From Cavia porcellus (Eukaryota > Chordata > Mammalia > Rodentia > Caviidae): DNA of 64,000 nucleotides. The number at the start of each line of letters is the position of its first letter. Positions within the stretch are counted from its first letter, which is position 1. Made by a program: the position numbers and the translations under genes. Location of the stretch: NCBI RefSeq assembly GCF_034190915.1, contig NW_026947634.1:372001-436000 (forward strand), in the 5' to 3' direction. Shown here piece by piece: positions 29,912-43,041 of the stretch. Under the pieces are notes generated by a model. That model did not search any database. It saw only the letters and a program-made list of their open reading frames with translations, and had not been told where the DNA came from.

Positions 29912-32900
29912 GAATGGAATGTAACACACACCCATACATTGCGCACCACCCCGTGATGTTTTTCTCACTCCTACTAGTTAATGTAACGTAACACACACCC
30001 ATAAAATGCGCACCACCCCGTGATGTTTTTCTCTCTCCTACTAGTGAATCTAATGTAACACACACCCATACAATGCGCACCACCCCGTGATGTTTTTCTC
30101 ACTCCTACTAGTGAATGTAATGTAACACACACCCATACAATGCGCACCACCCCGTGATGTTTTTCTCACTCCTACTAGTGAATGTAATGTAACACACACC
30201 CATACAATGCGCACCATCCCGTGATGTTTTTCTCACTCCTACTAGTGAATTTAATGTAACACACACCCATACAATGCGCACCACCCCGTGATGTTTTTCT
30301 CACTCCTACTAGTGAATGTAATGTAACACACACCCATACAATGCGCACCACCCCGTGATGTTTTTCTCACTCCTACTAGTGAATCTAATGTCACACACAC
30401 CCATACAATGCGCACCACCCCGTGATGTTTTTCTCACTCCTACTAGTGAATTTAATGTAACACACACCCATACAATGCGCACCACCCCGTGATGTTTTTC
30501 TCACTCCTACTAGTGAATGTAATGTAACACACACCCATACAATGCGCACCACCCCGTGATGTTTTTCTCACTCCTACTAGTGAATGTAATGTAACACACA
30601 CCCACAAAATGCGCACCACCCCGTGATGTTTTTCTCACTCCTACTATTGAATCTAATGTAACACACACCCATACAATGCGCACCACCCCGTGATGTTTTT
30701 CTCACTCCTACAAGTGAATCTAATGTAACACACACCCATACAATGCGCACCACCCCGTGATGTTTTTCTCACTCCTACAAGTGAATCTAATGTAACACAC
30801 ACCCATACAATGCGCACCACCCCGTGATGTTTTTCTGACTCCTACTAGTGAATGTAATGTAACACACACCCATACATTGCGCACCACCCCGTGATGTTTT
30901 TCTCACTCCTACTAGTGAATGTAATGTAACACACACCCATACAATGCGCACGACCACGTGATGTTTTTCTCACTCCTACTAGTGAATGTAATGTAACACA
31001 CACCCATACAATGCGCACCACCCCGTGATGTTTTTCTCACTCCTACAAGTGAATCTAATGTAACACACACCCATACAATGCGCACCACCCCGTGATGTTT
31101 TTCTCACTCCTACTAGTGAATGTAGTGTAACACACCCCCAAACAATGCGCACCACCCCGTGATGTTTTTCTCACTCCTACTAGTGAATGTAATGTAACAC
31201 ACACCCATACAATGCGCACCACCCCGTGATGTTTTTCTCACTCCTACTAGTGAATGTAATGTAACACACACCCATACAATGCGCACCACCCTGTGATGTT
31301 TTTCTCACTCCTACAAGTGAATCTAATGTAACACACACCCATACAATGCGCACCACCCCGTGATGTTTTTCTCACTCCTACTAGTGAATCTAATGTAACA
31401 CACACCCATAAAATGCGCACCACCCCGTGATGTTTTTCTCACTCCTACTAGTGAATGTAATGTAACACACACCCATACAATGCGCACCACCCCGTGATGT
31501 TTTTCTGACTCCTACTAGTGAATGTAATGTAACATACACCCATACATTGCGCACCACCCCGTGATGTTTTTCTCACTCCTACTACTGAATGTAATGTAAC
31601 ACACACCCATACAATGCGCACCACCCCGTGATGTTTTTCTCACTCCTACTAGTGAATGCAATGTAACACACACCCATACAATGCGCACCACCCCGTGATG
31701 TTTTTCTCACTCCTACTAGTGAATGTAATGTAACACACACCCATACAATGCGCACCACCCCGTGATGTTTTTCTCACTCCTACTAGTGAATTTAATGTAA
31801 CACACCCCCAAGCAATGCGCACCACCCCGTGATGTTTTTCTCACTCCTACTAGTGAATGTAATGTAACACACACCCATACAATGCGCACCACCCCGTGAT
31901 GTTTTTCTCACTCCTACTAGTGAATGTAATGTAACACACACCCATACAATGCGCACCACCCCGTGATGTTTTTCTCACTCCTACTAGTGAATTTAATGTA
32001 ACACACCCCCAAACAATGCGCACCACCCCGTGATGTTTTTCTCACTCCTACTAGTGAATGTAATGTAACACACACCCATACAATGCGCACCACCCCGTGA
32101 TGTTTTTCTCACTCCTACTAGTGAATGTAATGAAACACACACCCATACAATGCGCACCACCCCGTGATGTTTTTCTCACTCCTACTAGTGAATGTAATGT
32201 AACACACACCCATACAATGCGCACCACCCCGTGATGTTTTTCTCACTCCTACTAGTGAATGTAATGTAACACACACCCATACAATGCGCACCACCCCGTG
32301 ATGTTTTTCTCACTCCTACAAGTGAATCTAATGTAACACACACCCATACAATGCGCACCACCCCGTGATGTTTTTCTCACTCATACTAGTGAATCTAATG
32401 TAACACACACCCATACAATGCGCACCACCCCGTGATGTTTCTCTCACTCCTACTAGTGAATCTAATGTAACACACACCCATACAATGCGCACCACCCCGT
32501 GATGTTTTTCTCACTCCTACTAGTGAATCTAATGTAACACACACCCATATAATGCGCACCACCCCGTGATGTTTTTCTCACTCCTACTAGTGAATGTAAT
32601 GTAACACACACCCATAAAATGCGCACCACCCCGTGATGTTTTTCTCACTCCTACTAGTGAATGTAATGTAACACACACCCATACAATGCGCACCACCCTG
32701 TGATGTTTTTCTGACTCCTACTAGTGAATGTATTGTAACACACACCCATACATTGCGCACCACCCAGTGATGTTTTTCTCACTCCTACTAGTGAATGTAA
32801 TGTAACACACACCCATACAATGCGAACCACCCCGTGATGTTTTTCTCACTCCTACTAGTGAATGTAATGTAACACACACCCATACAATGCGCACCACCCC

Positions 32901-34734
32901 GTGATGTTTTTCTCACTCCTACTAGTGAATGTAATGTAACACACACCCATACAATGCGCACCACCCCGTGATGTTTTTCTCACTCCTACTAGTGAATGTA
33001 ATGTAACACACCCCCAAACAATGCGCACCACCCCGTGATGTTTTTCTCACTCCTACTAGTGAATGTAATGTAACACACACCCATACAATGCGCACCACCC
33101 CGTGATGTTTTTCTCACTCCTACTAGTGAATGTAATGTAACACACACACATACAATGCGCACCACCCCGTGATGTTTTTCTCACTCCTACAAGTGAATCT
33201 AATGTAACACACACCCATACAATGCGCACCACCCCGTGATGTTTTTCTCACTCCTACTAGTGAATCTAATGTAACACACACCCATACAATGCGCACCACC
33301 CCGTGATGTTTTTCTCACTCCTGCTAGTGAATGTAATGTAACACACACCCATACAATGCGCAGCACCCCGTGATGTTTTTCTCACTCCTCCTAGTGAATG
33401 TAATGTAACACACACCCATACAATGCGCACCACCCCGTGATGTTTTTCTCACTCCTACTAGTGAATGTAATGTAACACACACCCAAACAATGCGCACCAC
33501 CCCGTGATGTTTTTCTCACTCCTACTAGTGAATGTAATGTAACACACACCCATACAATGCGCACCACCCCGTGATGTTTTTCTCACTCCTACTAGTGAAT
33601 GCAATGTAACACACACCCATACAATGCGCACCACCCCGTGATGTTTTTCTCACTCCTACTAGTGAATGTAATGTAACACACACCCATACAATGCGCACCA
33701 CCCCGAGATGTTTTTCTCACTCCTACTAGTGAATGCAATGTAACACACACCCATACAATGCGCACCACCCCGTGATGTTTTTCTCACTCCTACTAGTGAA
33801 TGTAATGTAACACACACCCATACAATGCGCACCACCCCGTGATGTTTTTCTCACTCCTACTAGTGAATTTAATGTAACACACCCCCAAACAATGCGCACC
33901 ACCCCGTGATGTTTTTCTCACTCCTACTAGTGAATGTAATGTAACACACACCCATACAATGCGCACCACCCCGTGATGTTTTTCTCACTCCTACTAGTGA
34001 ATGTAATGTAACACACACCCATACAATGCGCACCACCCCGTGATGTTTTTCTCACTCCTACTAGTGAATTTAATGTAACACACCCCAAACAATGCGCACC
34101 ACCCCGTGATGTTTTTCTCACTCCTACTAGTGAATGTAATGTAACACACACCCATACAATGCGCACCACCCCGTGATGTTTTTCTCACTCCTACTAGTGA
34201 ATGTAATGTAACACACACCCATACAATGCGCACCACCCCGTGATGTTTTTCTCACTCCTACTAGTGAATGCAATGTAACACACACCCATACAATGCGCAC
34301 CACCCCGTGATGTTTTTCTCACTCCTACTAGTGAATGTAATGTAACACACACCCATACAATGCGCACCACCGCGTGATGTTTTTCTCACTCCTACTAGTG
34401 AATGCAATGTAACACACACCCATACAATGCGCACCACCCCGTGATGTTTTTCTCACTCCTACTACTGAATGTAATGTAACACACACCCATACAATGCGCA
34501 CCACCCCGTGATGTTTTTCTCACTCCTACTAGTGAATTTAATGTAACACACCCCCAAACAATGCGCACCACCCCGTGATGTTTTTCTCACTCCTACTAGT
34601 GAATGTAATGTAACACAAACCCATACAATGCGCACCACCCCGTGATGTTTTTCTCACTCCTACTAGTGAATCTAATGTAACACACACCCATACAATGCGC
34701 ACCACCCCGTGATGTTTTTCTCACTCCTACTAGT
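29912..34734. repeat. Higher-order block, 15-kb-distant copy of 14911-19733 (72 monomers)
   Basis: It is 4823 bp long, as is its partner. The offset is 15001 bp at the left edge, 15002 bp between about 17.7 and 19.1 kb (because only the left copy carries the deletion near 17676), and 15001 bp again after a deletion near 34081 found only in this copy. Shared private variants include CTCTCTCC (about 30032), GTAGTGTAAC (about 31120), GATGTTTCTC (about 32432), CATATAATG (about 32546) and CTGCTAG. Private differences such as CCAAGCAATG (about 31809) and CTCATACTAG (about 32380) show drift since duplication. Confidence 0.88.
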
Positions 34735-37700
34735 GAATGGAATGTAACACACACCCATACATTGCGCACCACCCTGTGATGTTTTTCTCACTCCTACTAG
34801 TTAATGTAACGTAACACACACCCATAAAATGCGCACCACCCCGTGATGTTTTTCTCACTCCTACTAGTGAATGTAATGTAACACACACCCATACAATGCG
34901 CACCACCCCGTGATGTTTTTCTCACTCCTACTAGTGAATCTAATGTAACACACACCCATACAATGCGCACCACCCCGTGATGTTTTTCTCACTCCTACTA
35001 GTGAATCTAATGTAACACACACCCATACAATGCGCACCACCCCGTGATGTTTTTCTCACTCTTACTAGTGAATGTAATGTAACACACACCCATACAATGC
35101 GCACCACCCCGTGATGTTTTTCTCACTCCTACTAGTGAATGTAATGTAACACACACCCACACAATGCGCACCATCCCGTGATGTTTTTCTCACTCCTACT
35201 ATTGAATCTAATGTAACACACACCCACACAATGCGCACCACCCCGTGATGTTTTTCTCACTCCTACAAGTGAATCTAATGTAACACACACCCATACAATG
35301 CGCACCACCCCGTGATGTTTTTCTCACTCCTACTAGTGAATGTAATGTAACACACACCCATACAATGCGCACCACCCCGTGATGTTTTTCTGACTCCTAC
35401 TAGTGAATGTAATGTAACACACACCCATACATTGCGCACCACCCCGTGATGTTTTTCTCACTCCTACTAGTGAATGTAATGTAACACACACCCATACAAT
35501 GCGCACCACCCCGTGATGTTTTTCTCACTCCTACTAGTGAATGTAATGTAACACACACCCATACAATGCGCACCACCCCGTGATGTTTTTCTCACTCCTA
35601 CTAGTGAATGTAATGTAACAGACACCCATACAATGCGCACCACCCCGTGATGTTTTTCTCACTCCTACTAGTGAATGTAATGTAACACACCCCCAAACAA
35701 TGCGCACCACCCCGTGATGTTTTTCTCACTCCTACTAGTGAATGTAATGTAACACACACCCATACAATGCGCACCACCCCGTGATGTTTTTCTCACTCCT
35801 ACTAGTGAATCTAATGTAACACACACCATACAATGCGCACCACCCCGTGATGTTTTTCTCACTCCTTCTAGTGAATGTAATGTAACACACACCCATACAT
35901 TGCGCACCACCCCGTGATGTTTTTCTCACTCCTACTAGTTAATGTAACGTAACACACACCCATACAATGCGCACCACACCGTGATGTTTTTCTCACTCCT
36001 ACTAGTGAATCTAATGTAACACACACCCATACAATGCGCACCACCCCGTGATGTTTTTCTCACTCCTACTAGTGAATGTAATGTAAAACACACCCATACA
36101 TTGCGCACCACACCGTGATGTTTTTCTCACTCCTACTAGTGAATGTAATGTAACACACACCCATACAATGCGCACCACCCCGTGATGTTTTTCTCACTCC
36201 TACTAGTGAATGTAATGTAACACACAACCATACAATGCGCACCACCCCGTGATGTTTTTCTCACTCCTACTAGTGAATGTAATGTAACACACACCCTTAC
36301 AATGCGCACCACCCCGTGATGTTTTTCTCACTCCTACTAGTGAATGTAATGTAACACACCCCCAAACAATGCGCACCACCCCGTGATGTTTTTCTCACTC
36401 CTACTAGTGAATCTAATGTAACACACACCCATACAATGCGCACCACCCCGTGATGTTTTTTCACTCCTACTAGTGAATCTAATGTAACACACACCCATAC
36501 AATGCGCACCACCCCGTGATGTTTTTCTCACTCCTACTAGTGAATGTAATGTAACACACACCCATACAATGCGCTCCACCCCGTGATGTTTATCTCACTC
36601 CTACTAGTGAATGTAATGTAACACACACCCATACAATGCGCACCACCCCGTGATGTTTTTCTCACTCCTACTAGTGAATGTAATGTAACACACACCCATA
36701 CAATGCGCACCACCCCGTGATGTTTTTCTCACTCCTACTAGTGAATGTAATGCAACACACACCCATACAATGCGCACCACCCCGTGATGTTTTTCTCACT
36801 CCTTCTAGTGAATCTAATGTAACACACACCCATACAATGCGCACCACCCCGTGATGTTTTTCTCACTCCTACTAGTCAATCTAATGTAACACACACCCAT
36901 ACAATGCGCACCACCCCGTGATGTTTTTCTCACTCCTACTAGTGAATGTAATGTAACACACACCCACACAATGCGCACCACCCCGTGATGTTTTTCTCAC
37001 TCCTACTAGTGAATGTAATGTAACACACACCCACACAATGCGCACCACCCCGTGATGTTTTTCTCACTCTTACTATTGAATCTAATGTAACACACACCCA
37101 CACAATGCGCACCACCCCGTGATGTTTTTCTCACTCCTACAAGTGAATCTAATGTAACACACACCCATACAATGCGCACCACCCCGTGATGTTTTTCTCA
37201 CTCCTACTAGTGAATGTAATGTAACACACACCCATACAATGCGCACCACCCCGTGATGTTTTTCTGACTCCTACTAGTGAATGTAATGTAACACACACCC
37301 ATACAATGCGCACCACCCCGTGATGTTTTTCTCACTCCTACTAGTGAATGTAATGTAACACACACCCATACAATGCGCACCACCCCGTGATGTTTTTCTC
37401 ACTCCTACTAGTGAATGTAATGTAACACACACCCATACAATGCGCACCACCCCGTGATGTTTTTCTCACTCCTACTAGTGAATGTAATGTAACACACCCC
37501 CAAACAATGCACACCACCCCGTGCTGTTTTTCTCACTCCTACTAGTGAATGTAATGTAACACACACCCATACAATGCGCACCACCCCGTGATGTTTTTCT
37601 CACTCCTACTAGTGAATCTAATGTAACACACACCCATACAATGCGCACCACCCCGTGATGTTTTTCTCACTCCTTCTAGTGAATGTAATGTAACACACAC

Positions 37701-39623
37701 CCATACATTGCGCACCACCCCGTGATGTTTTTCTCACTCCTACTAGTTAATGTAACGTAACACACACCCATACAATGCGCACCACCCCGTGATGTTTTTC
37801 TCACTCCTACTAGTGAATCTAATGTAACACACACCCATACAATGCGCACCACCCCGTGATGTTTTTCTCACTCCTACTATTGAATCTAATGTAACACACA
37901 CCCATACAATGCGCACCACATCGTGATGTTTTTCTCACTCCTACTAGTGAACGTAATGTAACACACACCCATACAATGCGCACCACCCCGTGATGTTTTT
38001 CTCACTCCTACTAGTGAATGTAATGTAACACACACCCATACAATGCGCACCACCCCGTGATGTTTTTCTCACTCCTACTAGTGAATGTAATGTAAAACAC
38101 ACCCATACATTGCGCACCACACCGTGATGTTTTTCTCACTCCTACTAGTGAATGTAATGTAACACACACCCATACAATGCGCACCACCCCGTGATGTTTT
38201 TCTCACTCCTACTAGTGAATGTAATGTAACACACACCCATACAATGCGCACCACCCCGTGATGTTTTTCTCACTCCTACTAGTGAATGTAATGTAACACA
38301 CATCCTTACAATGCGCACCACCCCGTGATGTTTTTCTCACTCCTACTAGTGAATGTAATGTAACACACCCCCAAACAATGCGCACCACCCCGTGATGTTT
38401 TTCTCACTCCTACTAGTGAATCTAATGTAACACACACCCATACAATGCGCACCACCCCGTGATGTTTTTCTCACTCCTACTAGTGAATCTAATGTAACAC
38501 ACACCCATACAATGCGCACCACCCCTTGATGTTTTTCTCACTCCTTCTAGTGAATGTAATGTAACACACACCCATACATTGCGCACCACCCCGTGATGTT
38601 TTTCTCACTCCTACTAGTTAATGTAATGTAACACACACCCATACAATGCGCAGCACCCCGTGATGTTTTTCTCACTCCTCCTAGTGAATGTAATGTAACA
38701 CACACCCATACAATGCGCCCCACCCCGTGATGTTTTTCTCACTCCTACTAGTGAATGTAATGTAACACACACCCAAACAATGCGCACCACCCCGTGATGT
38801 TTTTCTCACTCCTACTAGTGAATGTAATGTAACACACACCCATACAATGCGCACCACCCCGTGATGTTTTTCTCACTCCTACTAGTGAATGCAATGTAAC
38901 ACACACCCATACAATGAGCACCACCCAGTGATGTTTTTCTCACTCCTACTAGTGAATGTAATGTAACACACACCCATACAATGCGCACCACCCCGAGATG
39001 TTTTTCTCACTCCTACTAGTGAATGCAATGTAACACACACCCATACAATGCGCACCACCCCGTGATGTTTTTCTCACTCCTACTAGTGAATGTAATGTAA
39101 CACACACCCATACAATGCGCACCACCCCGTGATGTTTTTCTCACTCCTACTAGTGAATTTAATGTAACACACCCCCAAACAATGCGCACCACCCCGTGAT
39201 GTTTTTCTCACTCCTACTAGTGAATGTAATGTAACACACACCCATACAATGCGCACCACCCCGTGATGTTTTTCTCACTCCTACTAGTGAATGTAATGTA
39301 ACACACACCCATACAATGCGCACCACCCCGTGATGTTTTTCTCACTCCTACTAGTGAATGTAATGTAACACACACCCATACAATGCGCACCACCCCGTGA
39401 TGTTTTTCTCACTCCTACTAGTGAATTTAATGTAACACACCCCCAAACAATGCGCACCACCCCGTGATGTTTTTCTCACTCCTACTAGTGAATGTAATGT
39501 AACACAAACCCATACAATGCGCACCACCCTGTGATGTTTTTCTCACTCCTACTAGTGAATCTAATGTAACACACACCCATACAATGCGCACCACCCCGTG
39601 ATGTTTTTCTCACTCCTACTAGT
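34735..39623. repeat. Higher-order block delimited by GAATGG markers (73 monomers)
   Basis: Opens with GAATGG, CCCTG and TTAATGTAACG monomers. Length 4889 bp is 73 x 67 minus two deletions (near 35821 and 36459, the latter giving GATGTTTTTTCACTCC). The CTTACT marker comes about 335 bp earlier than in the 19734 block, so five monomers are missing. A CACATCGTG monomer (ATCG at 37920) begins a pattern repeated 4221 bp downstream, exactly 63 monomers. Confidence 0.85.
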
Positions 39624-42600
39624 GAATGGAATGTAACACACACCCATACATTGCGCACCACCCCGTGATATTTTTCTCACTCCTACTAGTTAATGTAACG
39701 TAACACACACCCATAAAATGCGCACCACCCCGTGATGTTTTTCTCACTCCTACTAGTGAATCTAATGTAACACACACCCATACAATGCGCACCACCCCGT
39801 GATGTTTTTCTCACTCCTACTAGTGAATGTAATGTAACACACACCCATACAATGCGCACCACCCCGTGATGTTTTTCTCACTCCTACTAGTGAATGTAAT
39901 GTAACACACACCCATACAATGCACACCACCCCGTGATGTTTTTCTCACTCCTACTAGTGAATGTAATGTAACACACACCCATACAATGCGCACCACCCCG
40001 TGATGTTTTTCTCACTCCTACTAGTGAATGTAATGTAACACACACCCATACAATGCGCACCACCCCGTGATGTTTTTCTCACTCCTACTAGTGAATCTAA
40101 TGTAACACACACCCATACAATGCGCACCACCCCGTGATGTTTTTCTCACTCCTACTAGTGAATGTAATGTAACACACACCCATACAATGCGCACCACCCC
40201 GTGATGTTTTTCTCACTCCTACTAGTGAATGTAATGTAACACACACCCATACAATGCGCACCACCCCGTGATGTTTTTCTCACTCCTACTAGTGAATGTA
40301 ATGTAACACACACCCACACAATGCGCACCATCCCGTGATGTTTTTCTCACTCCTACTATTGAATCTAATGTAACACACACCCACACAATGCGCACCACCC
40401 CGTGATGTTTTTCTCACTCCTACAAGTGAATCTAATGTAACACACACCCATACAATGCGCACCACCCCGTGATGTTTTTCTCACTCCTACTAGTGAATGT
40501 AATGTAACACACACCCATACAATGCGCACCACCCCGTGATGTTTTTCTGACTCCTACTAGTGAATGTAATGTAACACACACCCATACATTGCGCACCACC
40601 CCGTGATGTTTTTCTCACTCCTACTAGTGAATGTAATGTAACACACACCCATACAATGCGCACCACCCCGTGATGTTTTTCTCACTCCTACTAGTGAATG
40701 TAATGTAACACACACCCATACAATGCGCACCACCCCGTGATGTTTTTCTCACTCCTACTAGTGAATGTAATGTAACACACACCCATACAATGCGCACCAC
40801 CCCGTGATGTTTTTCTCACTCCTACTAGTGAATGTAATGTAACACACACCCATACAATGCGCACCACCCCGTGATGTTTTTCTCACTCCTACTAGTGAAT
40901 GTAATGCAACACACACCCATACAATGCGCACCACCCCGTGATGTTTTTCTCACTCCTACTAGTGAATGTAATGCAACACACACCCATACAATGCGCACCA
41001 CCCCGTGATGTTTTTCTCACTCCTACTAGTGAATCTAATGTAACACACACCCATACAATGCGCACCACCCCGTGATGTTTTTCTCACTCCTACTAGTGAA
41101 TGTAATGTAACACACACCCACACAATGCGCACCACCCCGTGATGTTTTTCTCACTCCTACTAGTGAATGTAATGTAACACACACCCACACAATGCGCACC
41201 ACCCCGTGATGTTTTTCTCACTCCTACTATTGAATCTAATGTAACACACACCCACACAATGCGCACCACCCCGTGATGTTTTTCTCACTCCTACAAGTGA
41301 ATCTAATGTAACACACACCCATACAATGCGCACCACCCCGTGATGTTTTTCTCACTCCTACTAGTGAATGTAATGTAACACACACCCATACAATGAGCAC
41401 CACCCCGTGATGTTTTTCTGACTCCTACTACTGAATGTAATGTAACACACACCCATACAATGCGCACCACCCCGTGATGTTTTTCTCACTCCTACTAGTG
41501 AATGTAATGTAACACACACCCATACAATGCGCACCACCCCGTGATGTTTTTCTCACTCCTACTAGTGAATGTAATGTAACACACAACCATACAATGCGCA
41601 CCACCCCGTGATGTTTTTCTCACTCCTACTAGTGAATGTAATGTAACACACACCCATACAATGCGCACCACCCCGTGATGTTTTTCTCACTCCTACTAGT
41701 GAATGTAATGTAACACACCCCCAAACAATGCGCACCACCCCGTGCTGTTTTTCTCACTCCTACTAGTGAATGTAATGTAACACACACCCATACAATGCGC
41801 ACCACCCCGTGATGTTTTTCTCACTCCTACTAGTGAATCTAATGTAACACACACCCATACAATGCGCACCACCCCGTGATGTTTTTCTCACTCCTTCTAG
41901 TGAATGTAATGTAACACACACCCATACATTGCGCACCACCCCGTGATGTTTTTCTCACTCCTACTAGTTAATGTAACGTAACACACACCCATACAATGCG
42001 CACCACCCCGTGATGTTTTTCTCACTCCTACCAGTGAATCTAATGTAACACACACCCATACAATGCGCACCACCCCGTGATGTTTTTCTCACTCCTACTA
42101 TTGAATCTAATGTAACACACACCCATACAATGCGCACCACATCGTGATGTTTTTCTCACTCCTACTAGTGAACGTAATGTAACACACACCCATACAATGC
42201 GCACCACCCCGTGATGTTTTTCTCACTCCTACTAGTGAATGTAATGTAACACACACCCATACAATGCGCACCACCCCGTGATGTTTTTCTCACTCCTACT
42301 AGTGAATGTAATGTAAAACACACCCATACATTGCGCACCACACCGTGATGTTTTTCTCACTCCTACTAGTGAATGTAATGTAACACACACCCATACAATG
42401 CGCACCACCCCGTGATGTTTTTCTCACTCCTACTAGTGAATGTAATGTAACACACACCCATACAATGCGCACCACCCCGTGATGTTTTTCTCACTCCTAC
42501 TAGTGAATGTAATGTAACACACATCCTTACAATGCGCACCACCCCGTGATGTTTTTCTCACTCCTACTAGTGAATGTAATGTAACACACCCCCAAACAAT

Positions 42601-43041
42601 GCGCACCACCCCGTGATGTTTTTCTCACTCCTACTAGTGAATCTAATGTAACACACACCCATACAATGCGCACCACCCCGTGATGTTTTTCTCACTCCTA
42701 CTAGTGAATCTAATGTAACACACACCCATACAATGCGCACCACCCCTTGATGTTTTTCTCACTCCTTCTAGTGAATGTAATGTAACACACACCCATACAT
42801 TGCGCACCACCCCGTGATGTTTTTCTCACTCCTACTAGTTAATGTAATGTAACACACACCCATACAATGCGCACCACCCCGTGATGTTTTTCTCACTCCT
42901 ACTACTGAATGTAACGTAACACACACCCATACAATGCGCACCACCCCGTGATGTTTTTCTCACTCCTCCTAGTGAATGTAAGGTAACACACACCCATACA
43001 ATGCGCACCACCCCGTGATGTTTTTCTCACTCCTACTAGTG
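39624..43041. repeat. Last block of the first variant set
   Basis: Opens with the seventh and last GAATGG monomer, here followed by CCCCGTGATATTTTTC. No length change occurs in this interval. It copies the end of the previous block: CACATCGTG (37920 and 42141), CATCCTTAC (about 38301 and 42522) and the CCCTTGATG / CTTCTAG pair (about 38525 and 42746), all 4221 bp apart. Near 42.9-43.0 kb the CTACTACTG, CTCCTCC series leads into the second variant set. Confidence 0.8.
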
